A stretch of DNA of 64,000 nt from Brachycybe producta. Its lineage: Eukaryota; Arthropoda; Diplopoda; Playtdesmida; Andrognathidae. Where the stretch lies: positions 1,084,001 to 1,148,000 of the forward strand of contig JAUPFP010000041.1 in assembly GCA_036925085.1 (NCBI GenBank), read 5' to 3'. The position numbers were made by a program, and so were the translations under genes. The notes beneath the pieces are model-generated. The model ran no database searches, was not told the origin of the DNA, and saw nothing but the letters and a program-made list of their open reading frames with translations. Positions 35,351 to 45,856 of the stretch are shown here, piece by piece (positions within the stretch are counted from its first letter, which is position 1; each line of letters begins with the position of its first letter).

Positions 35351-35441
35351 TTTTTTTTAATTATTGGATGTTTTCAGGATAGGATTTTTTTTTATTATTG
35401 GATGTTTTCAGGATAGGATTTTTTTTATTATTGGGGTAATA
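35346..35441 (+). repeat. leader direct repeats
   Basis: Three tandem copies of a roughly 40-bp unit containing CAGGATAGGATTTTTTTT and ATTATTGGATGTTTT, starting at the end of the primer site. The unit boundary reuses CAGGAT of the primer site, suggesting slippage during minus- or plus-strand synthesis. Confidence 0.75.
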
Positions 35442-35882
35442 AATGAGAATTATTGTGTTTTAGAGTTGACAGAATTTTGCCAGTTTCGTTTTCATAAAAC
35501 TCTTTGTTAATTGTCTTGGGGATTTTGTTGTTGTTTGGAATTTAAATTTGTTTATGTGATATTGTTGTGGGAGGTTCAACCCAGGTAGAAATTCCCCTGG
35601 ACATTAATGGCCAATTAAGTGCATGATAGATTTAAGTTGCATCTTTTGTTGTTGTTGTTTTTCTATTTCTCTGGTTTTAAAACTTGGGGTTGGGAGAGTA
35701 TTGTGGGAAAGGTTAAAATATATTTTTTTTAATTTTATTTTTTCATTGCGCACCCCCAACAAAATACACACACGCACCCATACACGAAGTCTCTTAAAAG
35801 TGGACCAAAACATTTGGGTTGTGGGCCTCAATTTTCAAAAAGATTGCAGGGTTTGTTTTGCAGGAACTACCAACTCATCAAG

Positions 35883-36614
35883 ATGGCAACAGGTGGTCAA
35901 TCAGCAAGAGAAGAACAATCAGCACTGATGTATAGTCACAATCTGATTCAATACTTTTCTGGAGATGGTAAAGGACCTTCAGCAAGAGAAGTATTTGAAC
36001 AATTAGAAACAGTTGGAAGGTTAGCTAATTGGTCGAAGCAGTTCCAAATTGTTTTGTTTAAGTCTAAATGCAGAGGTCCAGCAGCAGAGTTCTTCCGAGA
36101 CCATCCTGCAGTTAGACAAATAACGGAGATTAATGAGTTAAAAGATTTAATCATACAAAGGTTTGAACCCATAGAACCAAAACTTGTGTCCATGCAAAAG
36201 TTCTTGGAGGAAAAACAAAGCAGTTCGGAATCAGCCATCGAATACATTTTTAGGGTAAAGACTAGAGGTAGAGCTTTTACCAGTGAGAATCCCACTGAGG
36301 ATGAAATAGTTATGAGGGATGGGATTGTACAAAATCAAATAATTAAAGGACTACAACCAAGGATTAAAAGATTCGTACTGTCCAGGAATCCAAAAGATTT
36401 AGATGAGACAATCAAATTCATATTAGCAGAAGAAGAAAACGAAAAACTTGTCAATGCAAAATATGGTTTAAACGTTGTAAATGAGGGATCTGAGGCAAAT
36501 TGGATAGAAATAATTGAGCAGAGAATGTCTAGGTTAGAAGAGCAGCAGAAAGCGAGACTTGCAGAGATAGACAAAATGTTTGTACAGTTAGCAGACATTA
36601 GCCGAAAAAAGTAA
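35883..36614 (+). CDS. gag: gag (capsid-type protein), 243 aa
   Basis: The ATG at 35883 (MATGGQSAREEQ) opens a complete frame ending TAA. The middle (WSKQFQIVLFKSKCRGPAAE, ...LIIQRF, ...QSSSESAIEYIFRVK, ...IIKGLQPRIKRFV) has the helical spacing of Ty3/gypsy-type Gag capsid domains. A coiled-coil-like end follows (WIEIIEQRMSRLEEQQKARL). There is no CCHC zinc knuckle, unlike the related element downstream, so RNA binding would rest on basic residues or be lost. Confidence 0.7.
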   Translation: MATGGQSAREEQSALMYSHNLIQYFSGDGKGPSAREVFEQLETVGRLANWSKQFQIVLFKSKCRGPAAEFFRDHPAVRQITEINELKDLIIQRFEPIEPKLVSMQKFLEEKQSSSESAIEYIFRVKTRGRAFTSENPTEDEIVMRDGIVQNQIIKGLQPRIKRFVLSRNPKDLDETIKFILAEEENEKLVNAKYGLNVVNEGSEANWIEIIEQRMSRLEEQQKARLAEIDKMFVQLADISRKK

Positions 36615-37553
36615 TTGTTGAAATATTGAAAATTTATGGTGAATAGTTTCAGAACATTTACTTCGACAAGAGTTGAGAGAGAATCAATGAATTAAAGCAA
36701 ATGGGTAGGATGCCCTGTAAGAAAAAAATTAAGATAGGAATGTGGAGGCTCGAAGAGGAAAAAATTTAAGAGGTTTAGAAAAAGGTTTTTAGATAAAAGA
36801 AATGATTAATAGATGTATTTCTAAGGTACACACATTGACACATCAATGGTGGTTAAAATCCACAAACAATCTCATGACAAATGTATGGAGAGTTTGAGAC
36901 CAAAGGGACAAAAATGGCAAATGAATTACCATTCCCACAACCATTGACAAGTCAATTAAAAGAGAAAAGGTGTACCAGAGAAAAGTTTGGATATTAAAAG
37001 AATTAGTTGTTGAGAAAAAGGTTTAGTGGATAAGGGTATTGGTAGATTTGGTGATGTGTCAGACAACATGCCACAAAGTCAAAATTTGTTAATATTCAAA
37101 AGAAATAAGAAGTGAATAAGATGATGGACTGTCTTAGGTAATAAGGTTTGTGATTTAGAGTAAATTTGGGAAATGAAGAAAATGAGGTTTCAGATTAAGG
37201 TTGTGTTTAAGTATTAGAATTAGAAACTCAAAAAAGGGTGAGATTGAGTTTTTCAAAAATACGGATGTGCTCAGAAGAATTGCATGTCATTTATAGCAGA
37301 GGAAAATAAAAGGTGAACATGGTTAAGGAATTTAGGTTTATTTCTGAGAGATTATATGTAATGATGATAATAAGTTCAGTAAAGAGGTTTTAAGGTTATT
37401 AGGTCAGATGTTGTCCAAAGAGGATTGTGAAATGGAGATATGATTTGTTTGAGTCACGTGTTAATAGATTTTTTGAAATAGTAAATAGTGAGTACTGGGG
37501 TTTATGAGAATAAAATTAAAATGTAAAATTCACATGTGAAATAAAAAGAAGTC

Positions 37554-37565
37554 TTAGGGGGTAGG
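37554..37565 (+). promoter_or_regulatory. second polypurine-tract-like motif upstream of env
   Basis: TTAGGGGGTAGG is identical to 12 bases of the polypurine tract before the 3' LTR (40965-40976). It may act as a central plus-strand primer or mark a junction where an internal segment was lost. Confidence 0.5.
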
Positions 37566-37699
37566 TACCTCAGATTATTTTATGAAATTCGAGGATGAAC
37601 AATTTAATGAAGAGAGCACATAGATAATGAAAAAATAGTTACAAAGAATGTGAAAATGACATGTTTATCTAACCATTAGGGATATAAATGTGGGGAGAT

Positions 37700-37721
37700 G
37701 AGATGTTTATTTTGTTTCAGG
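37700..37721 (+). promoter_or_regulatory. likely splice acceptor for env mRNA
   Basis: TTTATTTTGTTTCAG|GT just upstream of the env ATG at 37738 has a good pyrimidine tract. This fits expression of env from a spliced subgenomic RNA, as in retroviruses. The matching donor was not identified. Confidence 0.5.
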
Positions 37722-37737
37722 TAAAAACGAGAGGCAG

Positions 37738-40439
37738 ATGAGAAAAATGGATCTAATGAAGTTGTTTATGATGATGCTGTTATGGGGAACAGTGGCATCG
37801 ACTAAAGAATACGAAGTCGAGAAATGCAAATGGGAAGATGGTGCAAAGATATGTAAGATGGAAATAACAAGTGATCCGAAGCAGTATTCAGAGAAAATAG
37901 GTCCAAAGCATGGATGTAAAGGTTGTATTGTAAAATGGGTAACTATGAACAGAGATGCGAATAAACAGATGAAATCGGTTACAGGATTTCAATTAAAGCA
38001 AACGGAAATTGAAAATGGTAATAGTGAAATGTACGTATGCGAAAATTTTGAATTACCATGCACATGCGTGCAAAATAACACTTGTTCAGGTACAAATGAG
38101 TACTGTCAGCAAGTGAAGAAATGCTCAAAAGAAAAAGTAGATTGTCATTGCAAAATAGTAAAAGCAGATGCACGGATGGTGCATGTAGATGATAAAGGAA
38201 GAGAATGGGATGGTTTTGAACTAATATCCTTCAGAGAATGTTACTTCAGAACTAGATCACCAAAACAAAAAACGATTGGGAGAAAATTATTGGCCGAGGA
38301 TTTCAAAATTGAGGGAAAGAAAAATTTCATTAAATTTAATGATCCGGTCATTACAGTGAGTGCAGAGGGCACTCTAATAATAAGAAAAGATGGTGTTGAA
38401 AGAAGTTCAAAGGTGGGAAAAGCAAAACAAGTAGTAATCGATCCAGAATTTGGAATGGAATCAAGAACCATTCATATTATCTTTATTTCAAAGCAAGGTG
38501 ATATGATTGAAGGAAGATTTCATATTGAGGGAAGAAATATTTGTCATAGAATTAAGTGTATTATGTGTTTAGAATTTGTGTATAATCTTGATTGTATGCC
38601 TACTTACTTATCGTACGGTATTGTTGTAACCTTAATGATATTAACAAGTATACTCATCATTTATTTGAAAGTTGTTATCAAAAATGTTTATAATTTTATG
38701 TATTGGTTTGTGTTTATTATTGTTCAAATTTATTATTGTTTTAAAAAGTGTTTAAAAATAAGTATGGTAATCGGTGTCGCTAGTGGCAACAAAGTAAAGA
38801 CAAAGGTCAATAGAATTACAGATGGATATAAAAGATTGGAAGAAGGAGTGAGACCACAAACAAGTACAATATCGTCAACAGTGGTTTATGTTATTGTAAT
38901 TGTTGGTTTAGTACTCATGTTGATATCAGGCATCGGAGGTCGATGCACTGAACATAAAATGATCAAATCAAGTATAACAGAATGTCAAGAGACCGGAATG
39001 GGTCTACAATGTTCATTAGCCACATCGATTCAACTCACATTAACGGCTTTAGAATATACTGCTTGCTTATGGTTTAGTGATAGCCAGGAAAATCAAGTAG
39101 CTAGCTTGGAAGTTAAGTTTGAAAGTGTAGATTGTGAGTGGAGTACACAACTCTCATACTATACCTTTCCTACTAAAATGTTTACGATCAATCAGGTAGC
39201 ATGTCCTCAAAACAAATATTGTGGGTGGGGGGATCATTGCCATGCTGATTATAAATTTGAAATGTTAACACAAGAGTCTTTAGATTGGCCAGGAGTAACA
39301 GATTGTCACGCAGCAGATTCAGGGTGTATTTGTTCCTTGAATAGTTATCAACCATGTCATCATTATAGATGGTGGTTAAAACCCGATTAGCAAAATATTT
39401 TTGAAGTGAAAAAAGTAGTGGGATCAAAATGCAGACCCAAGATAAAAGCAACATTCAAAAATAACGGTACGGAAACAGAATACATGATAACTTCATTAAG
39501 AAATGAACCAGGTCATTTCTACATCGAAGTGGTTGGCGTATTTGACCAAGCAACAGACATTATTTCAAAACATTTGGTTGTCAAATTTAGCCACATTATT
39601 GAAGCATACTTAGAAACAGCAGCTGAGGTTCTCACAGACCTTTGAGAGGACAATTAGGAGATGTCCAATCAGGAGATCCTATTCCGTCTCAATTTATCTT
39701 CGACAAACGAATGGTACAGTGCAAGTTCTACGATGATCGAATGGATTGTGAAAAGGTGAAATCATATCTAGAGATCATGATGCAGACAAAACAGAACTTA
39801 TTACCAATGACAATCATGAACAACAAAATGTTTGCTGAGGAAGGTGGACAGTTAAAATCAACTTTAGTTGCATCCAGCCCAGCCGTTGTATTCATCACGG
39901 TTGAGAACTATAAAGTGGTAATCAACACTATTCGAGTGTGCCCAAGGATACAAAAAATTGTCAAACATCAAGGTTGTCATTCGTGTTCATTTATGGCTCT
40001 ACTCATCATAGAAGCATATAGTACTTGCTTGCCTGGAAAAGTCATGGTTACATTCGAGAACATACCTGTGAGCACCAGATCGGTTTCATTGACAACATCA
40101 CCTCAACAGTTAGAAATTCAACTGAAACTGGACAGAAAGTGTGTCAATGACAAAGTGTGTTTACGCTCGAAAATCGGAACTGCATGTGAACAGTTCAACT
40201 TATGTTTTGAAGATCCACAAGTGATACTTCAACAAAGTATGGACGAAAAGGTATCATCAAGAGCAGGATTCGCATCGGGACATGACATTGAAGTTTCATC
40301 GTTATTTCCAAACCTTTTTGGGAACTGGAGTTCATTGTTTTCTACTTCAATGTTATATGGTCCAATTGTGTTCTTTATATGTGTATTCGGTTCGTGTTAC
40401 ATGTTTTCGTGTATGCTAAGTGTCTTACGTGCACGGTAA
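37738..40439 (+). pseudogene. env: env: bunyavirus-like Gn-Gc type glycoprotein precursor, broken at two sites
   Basis: The first frame (37738-39390, 550 codons) has a signal peptide near the start, a Cys-rich ectodomain, and two hydrophobic segments at about 38600-38750. A further hydrophobic segment at about 38880-38940 looks like an internal signal before a second Cys-rich ectodomain. This is the two-protein layout of phlebovirus-type Gn and Gc, and the second ectodomain has the Cys/Trp pattern of class II fusion proteins. An amber stop at 39388-39390 and a frameshift near 39625-39645 interrupt it. The remainder (to 40439) ends in a membrane helix and short basic tail. The older relative at 57274-60470 supports the single-frame ancestry. 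Confidence 0.75.
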
Positions 40440-40957
40440 AGTGACAAAATTCACGGGCTTTGCACTACAACGAAATGGGTCAAAGGCTAAGACTGTACAT
40501 CAGACTAATACTTCAACAACGGAATCAGTGAAGAAAGGGTCAACGAGATGGTGAAGACAAAGAAAAAGAACTCTCATGTTAATAACATATTGTGGTTATT
40601 GTGCTATTATAGATTAAGTATTAGAATACTCATTGAATAATTATTATTGTGTTAAATGATATTGCAAGTTTTTAGGTAAATGTTAAATTGATTATTGGTA
40701 TTATTTTAAACTATAAGATTTTGCTGCTTATTGCTTTTATATATGGGGAAAATGTTATGCAATACAGTTGTGTATTCCCAGCAATGCCCAAAATCTAGAT
40801 AGTAGAAAAACAGGAATAGGAAGGAACCACAAGATAAAGAGGTAAAGAAGTAACTTAGAGGAATGGGATATCAAAGGCCCAAAATCCCAAAATCTATTAG
40901 AGAGAAATCACACCACTATGCAGAAAAGCCAAAAAGAGGGAAAAAATAGAAATAGAA
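40440..40957 (+). other. region between env and polypurine tract
   Basis: About 520 bases with no coding frame of note, purine-rich towards the end. The basic accessory frame seen in the second element at this place is absent. Confidence 0.5.
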
Positions 40958-40960
40958 GGA

Positions 40961-40978
40961 AAATTTAGGGGGTAGGGA
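40961..40978 (+). promoter_or_regulatory. polypurine tract
   Basis: AAATTTAGGGGGTAGGGA directly before the 3' LTR. The other element has CTTGGGGGTAGGAA at the same place. Confidence 0.8.
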
Positions 40979-42747
40979 TGTTAGGTGTAGAAATAACAAA
41001 CAAAACACCTAACATATTCCAAAAAATACGATAGAAGATAAAAAATAAATTAACTAATTAGTAATACATTAATGGTCAATGAGGAAGTTAAAAAATTCAT
41101 TAAAAGTCAAACATCCTGTTTAAAGAATTAAAAAAGAAAAAGTAACATTTTTGCACACTCTGTATAAGGAAATAGTTCAAACAGGAAACAAAGAAAAGAA
41201 AGAAAATAAAAATTTAAAAAAGGGATTAATTAAGGGATTATTAATTATTATATATCAACTATTTAATTAATAAACTCAAAAAGACAATATTAATTACATA
41301 ATTAAAATATTGTTAATTTCATTTAATAGGAGGTAAATACAACAATAATAAAATAGTCCCAAAATAAAAAATTTATAAAAAATTAAAAGGAATAAAAAGG
41401 GTTAAATTAAAAAAGGCAAAAAATGTTACAAAGTAGAAAAACAGGATGAAGACAAAAAGAAAACGATCAAAATGTTCGATAACGGTTAAAGAAAGGAACT
41501 TGATGTCAAAAAATAGGTACGATAACATCGGAAAAAAGGCTTAACGCAGGAAACACATAGCGAAACATTAACTACACAAATTCACAATAACAGGAAATCA
41601 TAGTCCGGAACCGTAGGTAATAAAAGAGGTAGCCATGTTTATTTCAAACAGAACTCTCGGAATTGGAGGAACAGAGTAGTCAGAATGGGAGGAACATAAG
41701 AGTGTCGAAATTGGAGAATACGAGAAAGACACAACATGTAGATTCTCGAAAGTTAAGAGAAAAAAAAAAGGAGAATCTAAAATTGGAGAAGGAAAGAGAT
41801 TCTCGAAATTGGAGAAAGAAAGCAGAGGTAGGACACTGGAGTCCAAAGAGTTAGATGACAGAAAAGAGTTAGATGACAGAAAAGAGTTCAGAAGTGAGAA
41901 GTTAAAAGTGTGTGACGATAAGTGCAAAAGGTTCCAAAGTGCAGTGCAGTGAAAAAGTGTGTGGAAATATAACCATCGAGCTAACGGAATACTGGAATAT
42001 CGTTTAGTTGCAGCAAAAAAAAAAAGTAAGAAACCACATTTAATTATTATTTAGATGGCCAACTGGGAAAGGAAGGGTTTAACCATTTGGAGTCCCCAAA
42101 AAATAAATCCCCAAGCCCATACACAGTCAAAAAGAGAAGGGAAGGGTCCAAAAACATTTGAAAGTCCCAAAAGTGAATTCCCAAACACAAAATTCAGAGT
42201 GGGAAAGGGATCCAGAATACTGAAAATAGGGTTAAGAGGGTTAGCATAGGATTCCACATCTTGGTAGTTCTAATTCTTGGATGTTGGTTGGGGGCAAGTT
42301 TGATTACAGCAGTTGTCAATGTGTTCTTTGAAATTTTATGCACAGCCGCAGCACGGAGTAAGTGCCATCTTAGTGGTTTTATTCCGTATCCTGCCTTTCT
42401 GTGAAAATTGAAAAACTGATAGGACCTGTCATTGTTCTTTTCTAGAATATTGACTTTGTCGTACAGTTGACAAAAAACTAAGAGTGGGGGAGGAACAAAA
42501 CAAATATTCTAAATCGTAACCTCTTGTAAACTTATTAAAATTATCGTAAAATTATTAATAAAATTCATTTAAAATCAAACCAACTAAATGAATTCGACTT
42601 TTTGAAATAAACACAAAGTTTGCCTTGCTACGAACTGTATAAGCCTTCACTGGCTTTAGGACCTGTTAAAACAATCTTAACCTTTTCTCGTAAAAGCTAA
42701 ATTAAGTCTTTTTCCTGTCCCTAAACAGAGGCAGGCGAGAAATAACA
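40979..42747 (+). mobile_element. 3' LTR of the gag-env element
   Basis: 1,769 bp, nearly identical to the 5' LTR. It differs in having two rather than four copies of the 18-bp unit (about 41850-41885), about ten substitutions and a few homopolymer indels. It is followed by the target duplication TTTA. Confidence 0.9.
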
Positions 42748-43448
42748 TTTACATGGTGAAAGCAAGAAGGAGAAAGAAACACTGAGTGTAGGTGTGGGTC
42801 TGAATTGCGTCAGTTGAGATTCTGCCCTGCAACATTGAATCGGAGCAGTCCCGCAACAATGTATCGCAACAAAGAATTCCTGTGTGTACTAGGCTTAAGT
42901 GTCCTGCTGTAGATGGTTTTGATTTCGGCATTTTATCAAGGTTAAAGAGAATTGCAAGCAAATGCAGATAAAAATGTTCATAAAAGCTAAGAATGTAATT
43001 AAAATCAGTTCAATACTGTCTCACACCTTTTTACCATATATGGAAGATGTTCTTTGTACTTTGACTGTGACCATAATGCCATCTATTTCACCTAAAAGAA
43101 ACTAGTTTTATAATATTGTTCAATGGAGTTATTCATCCATTTTAACCCTATCTGTTTTGAAATGTCTGATATTTAATGGAGAGGAGGAAAAAACCTAAAA
43201 TTAAAAAAGTCCTAAAAATAGAAAAAATGCCTAAAAAATGCAAAAAATGCCTCAAAACCCAAAAAATGCAAAATAAAAATTACAATTTTGGAATCTGTAT
43301 GAAAAGAATCATATTTGTGTGTTATTTAGCATCGTGTCAGACCTTTCAGAAAAAAGATGAAATGTCATCAACATCCTAGCCCTACTTATGACCCTCTCGC
43401 AAATATAAAAAAAACGTAAAGGAAGTTTCAAAAAGCAAGCAGCAGGAG

Positions 43449-44189
43449 CAGGGATGGGTAAATGTTTTATGCGTTGACGTATAATACCTGACGTATTATA
43501 TATACTGTATAAAACCTGTATAAAATGTATAAAACAAAACCTATTATAAAATCACAAATTTTAACGCTTATAAAATATTAAACCACACCAATTGTATCAA
43601 GTTTGTTTTAATTTAATTTGAATCAAGTTAAATGAAAACAAGAAAATTAAATAAAAAACATGTATTTTTTTGTGATACTCGCTTTTATAAAAAAGTCTAA
43701 AAAGAAAAACCAAGATGTAATTGTATCTTGTGTTGTTGGTGTAGAGGTTAGCGTCTCTGAAGTTCTGTCATAAGTTCGATCCCCGTGGAGTGTAAATTGT
43801 ATTTTCAAAGATTTCAGAAGGTGAGTGCGCGCTCTGACAGAAAAAAAGTACTAAGCATTCCAGCATCCACAGCTATGGTGGAAAGCCTGTTTTCGAACTG
43901 GTCTTCATGTTCGTTCTGCAATAAGGAATAAAAGGCTCTCTCAAGAAAAATCAAAAACATCAAAAACAGCTTACATTTATCTCGTTTTAAAGTGCAAGAT
44001 AAACAACATTCTGATGAGCAATTAATGTGCATAAATATTTCAAATAAGACAATTAAATTTTAAAACATTTAATTTTTCTTTTCAGCCTTTTTTGGGGGCA
44101 ATTTACCAGTTTTTTTTAAAATTTTAGATTTGCAACTGTTTTTTAATGAAACACTTTGTTTTGAACATTTAAAACAATGCCCATCCCTG
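43449..44189 (+). mobile_element. decayed hAT element with transposase C-terminal relic
   Basis: The ends CAGGGATGGGTA and TGCCCATCCCTG are inverted repeats. At about 43840-43950 the + strand reads KVLSIPASTAMVESLFSNWS followed by broken sequence ending KALSRK..., the pattern of the hAT dimerisation region (LSIPA.S...ER.FS). A stop interrupts it. No clear 8-bp target duplication was found. Confidence 0.55.
43735..43797 (+). ncRNA. tRNA-like fragment (SINE head or tRNA pseudogene)
   Basis: TGGTGTAGAGGTTAGCG matches the pol III box A consensus (TRGYNNARNNG), and AGTTCGATCCCCGTGG, about 39 bases later, resembles box B. The anticodon arm cannot be folded, so this is not an intact tRNA. It lies inside the hAT relic. 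Confidence 0.45.
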
Positions 44190-44516
44190 GCTCAGCTTGC
44201 ATTTTAAAGACGCATTAAAACGCAAATATGCAAGCAGTAACGTGAAAAGTTACAAAATGCAACATAGCGCTTGGTTTTAAAGCTACAGAAAGCAAATATA
44301 CAGTCTGGCCTTCACAGTTATTGAATACGAAACTATTGCACCTCAGTAGAAGGGTGGCACAATTCAAAAAAAGACTTTTTTGGGAAAATGAGTTTAAAGT
44401 TAAAAGAACCATGGCTTAGTTTGCTGAGCTTTTCAAGTGCAAAAACCGTTTTAACTATTCACAATATCTGTTTATTTGGATCCCCTACAATAGATTGAGA
44501 TAGAAAAAATGCAAAC

Positions 44517-45763
44517 TGTTACATGCTAAAACATGTAACATGTATGTTTTCTAATAGTATTACTATTTTGATATAGTAGTTATTAAAATTATCTTTCACA
44601 TTTTGAAATAGGCCTATAACATAAAAAGAGGACACAAATATTTTACATTCAAGCAACTTTGCATTTAAGAGGGTAGTGGATAAAAAGTATGTTTTTTTAT
44701 GTACAAAAAATTTTTTTCAAGTTTTTTCAAGAGGGTGGGGTCAGAGTTTTTTGTATTTTTTGTAGTTTTGTTGTTAGGCTTACATAATAAATCCATCTCT
44801 TTTTAAACCCCTACAAACATAACAGGACAGTGGAACAATGATAGATGTATGTGACTGAAATAGCCAGACACACATCAAAAATGAGACTTTATACATTAAA
44901 GAAAACTAAATAAAAAGTCGCCCTCCCTCCGCCTCCCAAATACAGTAAAAAGAAAAAACGCCCAACTTGTTTCACTGGTCCTGGTTATAAAAAATAAGAC
45001 TATAGATTAAACATACATTTTTGTTATTTTTGATATACTTAATATTCAATTCACACCAACAAAATAAGCCAATCAGCAGTAGAGCAGTGGATTTCAAAGA
45101 AAGTGAAAATAGTATAAATAAGCGGAATTGTAAACTTAACTTTCACTGGGATTTTGGCTTTTGCCATCACATCCAAAGGAAACCACTGAAGCTCTGCTAG
45201 GTTGGTATGCCTAAGATTGTTGATGTCATCTGGTCATTCCTACACTAACCAAACCATGGAATACTACTGTGTTTAGTTCTGCTGCTTTCAGTGGCTGTTA
45301 ACAGTGAACAAACCTAGGATATAAGCTTATGTGTTTGTTTACACAGTACACTGATCTGTAACACAATCTAACCGTGCAACCACTGTGTTCAGTTGTGTTG
45401 GAAGGTACTAAGAGAAGCATTTGCAATTGAAAGGCATATTAACTCCAACATGGACATCTTGATGTAAACTGTGTAATCTGGTTTTTTCTTATTTTCTTTT
45501 TTCATTATTTTTTTTGTATTATTTTTATGGACATTTTTTTATTATGTGTTAGAACTTTTTAAATTTCGTATTATTATATTCATATTAGGGCTGGGGACCT
45601 AACCATGTATAACATAACATGATTCATTAAAACATTTTTCTTATTAATTTGTGAAATCATTGTATGTCTTAAATGGTCTTCATTGGCCGAATACCGAACC
45701 TAAAGTTAAAAACAGTTACTCCTTCTTATAATAAAGCCTTCGGTCACTCAAGGAGAAGTAACA
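44517..45763 (+). mobile_element. 5' LTR of the Ty3/gypsy-type element
   Basis: 1,247 bp. Starts with a 9-bp hairpin (TGTTACATG ... CATGTAACA). TATAAATA at 45113-45120 is preceded by CCAATCAG at 45069, a good promoter layout. AATAAA at 45730-45735 lies near the end. Confidence 0.9.
45113..45120 (+). promoter_or_regulatory. LTR TATA box
   Basis: TATAAATA with an upstream CCAAT motif, kept in both LTRs (61709-61716 in the 3' copy). Transcription would start about 30 bases downstream. Confidence 0.65.
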
Positions 45764-45766
45764 AAA

Positions 45767-45783
45767 TGGCGCAGTCGACAGGA
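45767..45783 (+). promoter_or_regulatory. primer binding site
   Basis: TGGCGCAGTCGACAGGA, identical to the site of the gag-env element, three bases after the LTR. A tRNA-Ser primer is likely. Confidence 0.8.
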
Positions 45784-45856
45784 TTTTGAAAAAATTGATA
45801 ATATAAATTTTTTTGGTTCAAAAAGCATGTGGTTTGCACTATAACAACATTTTAGT

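Larger units (their letters stand above)
36615..37737 (+). other. non-coding segment where pol is missing
   Basis: About 1.1 kb between gag and env with stops in all frames. No RT, RNase H or integrase motif can be read even allowing frameshifts. The segment is AT-rich and purine-rich. The absence reflects a large deletion or replacement rather than gradual decay, since gag and the LTRs are well kept. Confidence 0.7.
33530..42747 (+). mobile_element. pol-less LTR retrotransposon with gag and env (TSD TTTA)
   Basis: Bounded by LTRs of about 1.8 kb, both starting TGTTAGGTG and ending AATAACA, flanked by TTTA at 33526-33529 and 42748-42751. Internal order is primer site, gag, 1.1 kb without coding capacity, env, polypurine tract. 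No protease, reverse transcriptase, RNase H or integrase is present. By eye the LTRs differ at about ten bases plus a few small indels and a repeat-copy difference, so the insertion is recent. It would need pol supplied by a relative, such as the family of the element at 44517. Confidence 0.85.
32724..43384. mobile_element. hAT-like element split by an LTR retrotransposon (TSD CTTATGAC)
   Basis: The left end TAGGGCTCGGATGTTGATGA and the complement of the right end (TAGGGCTAGGATGTTGATGA) are inverted repeats. They are flanked by CTTATGAC at 32716-32723 and 43385-43392, an exact 8-bp target duplication as in hAT elements. Removing the LTR retrotransposon leaves about 1.44 kb with no convincing transposase, so it was non-autonomous. 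Both halves contain related GTTGCGGG/CAACAATG motifs. Confidence 0.75.

Noticed and set aside
43735-43797. Intact tRNA gene
   Set aside because: Box A and B-like motifs exist, but no anticodon or acceptor stem can be paired.
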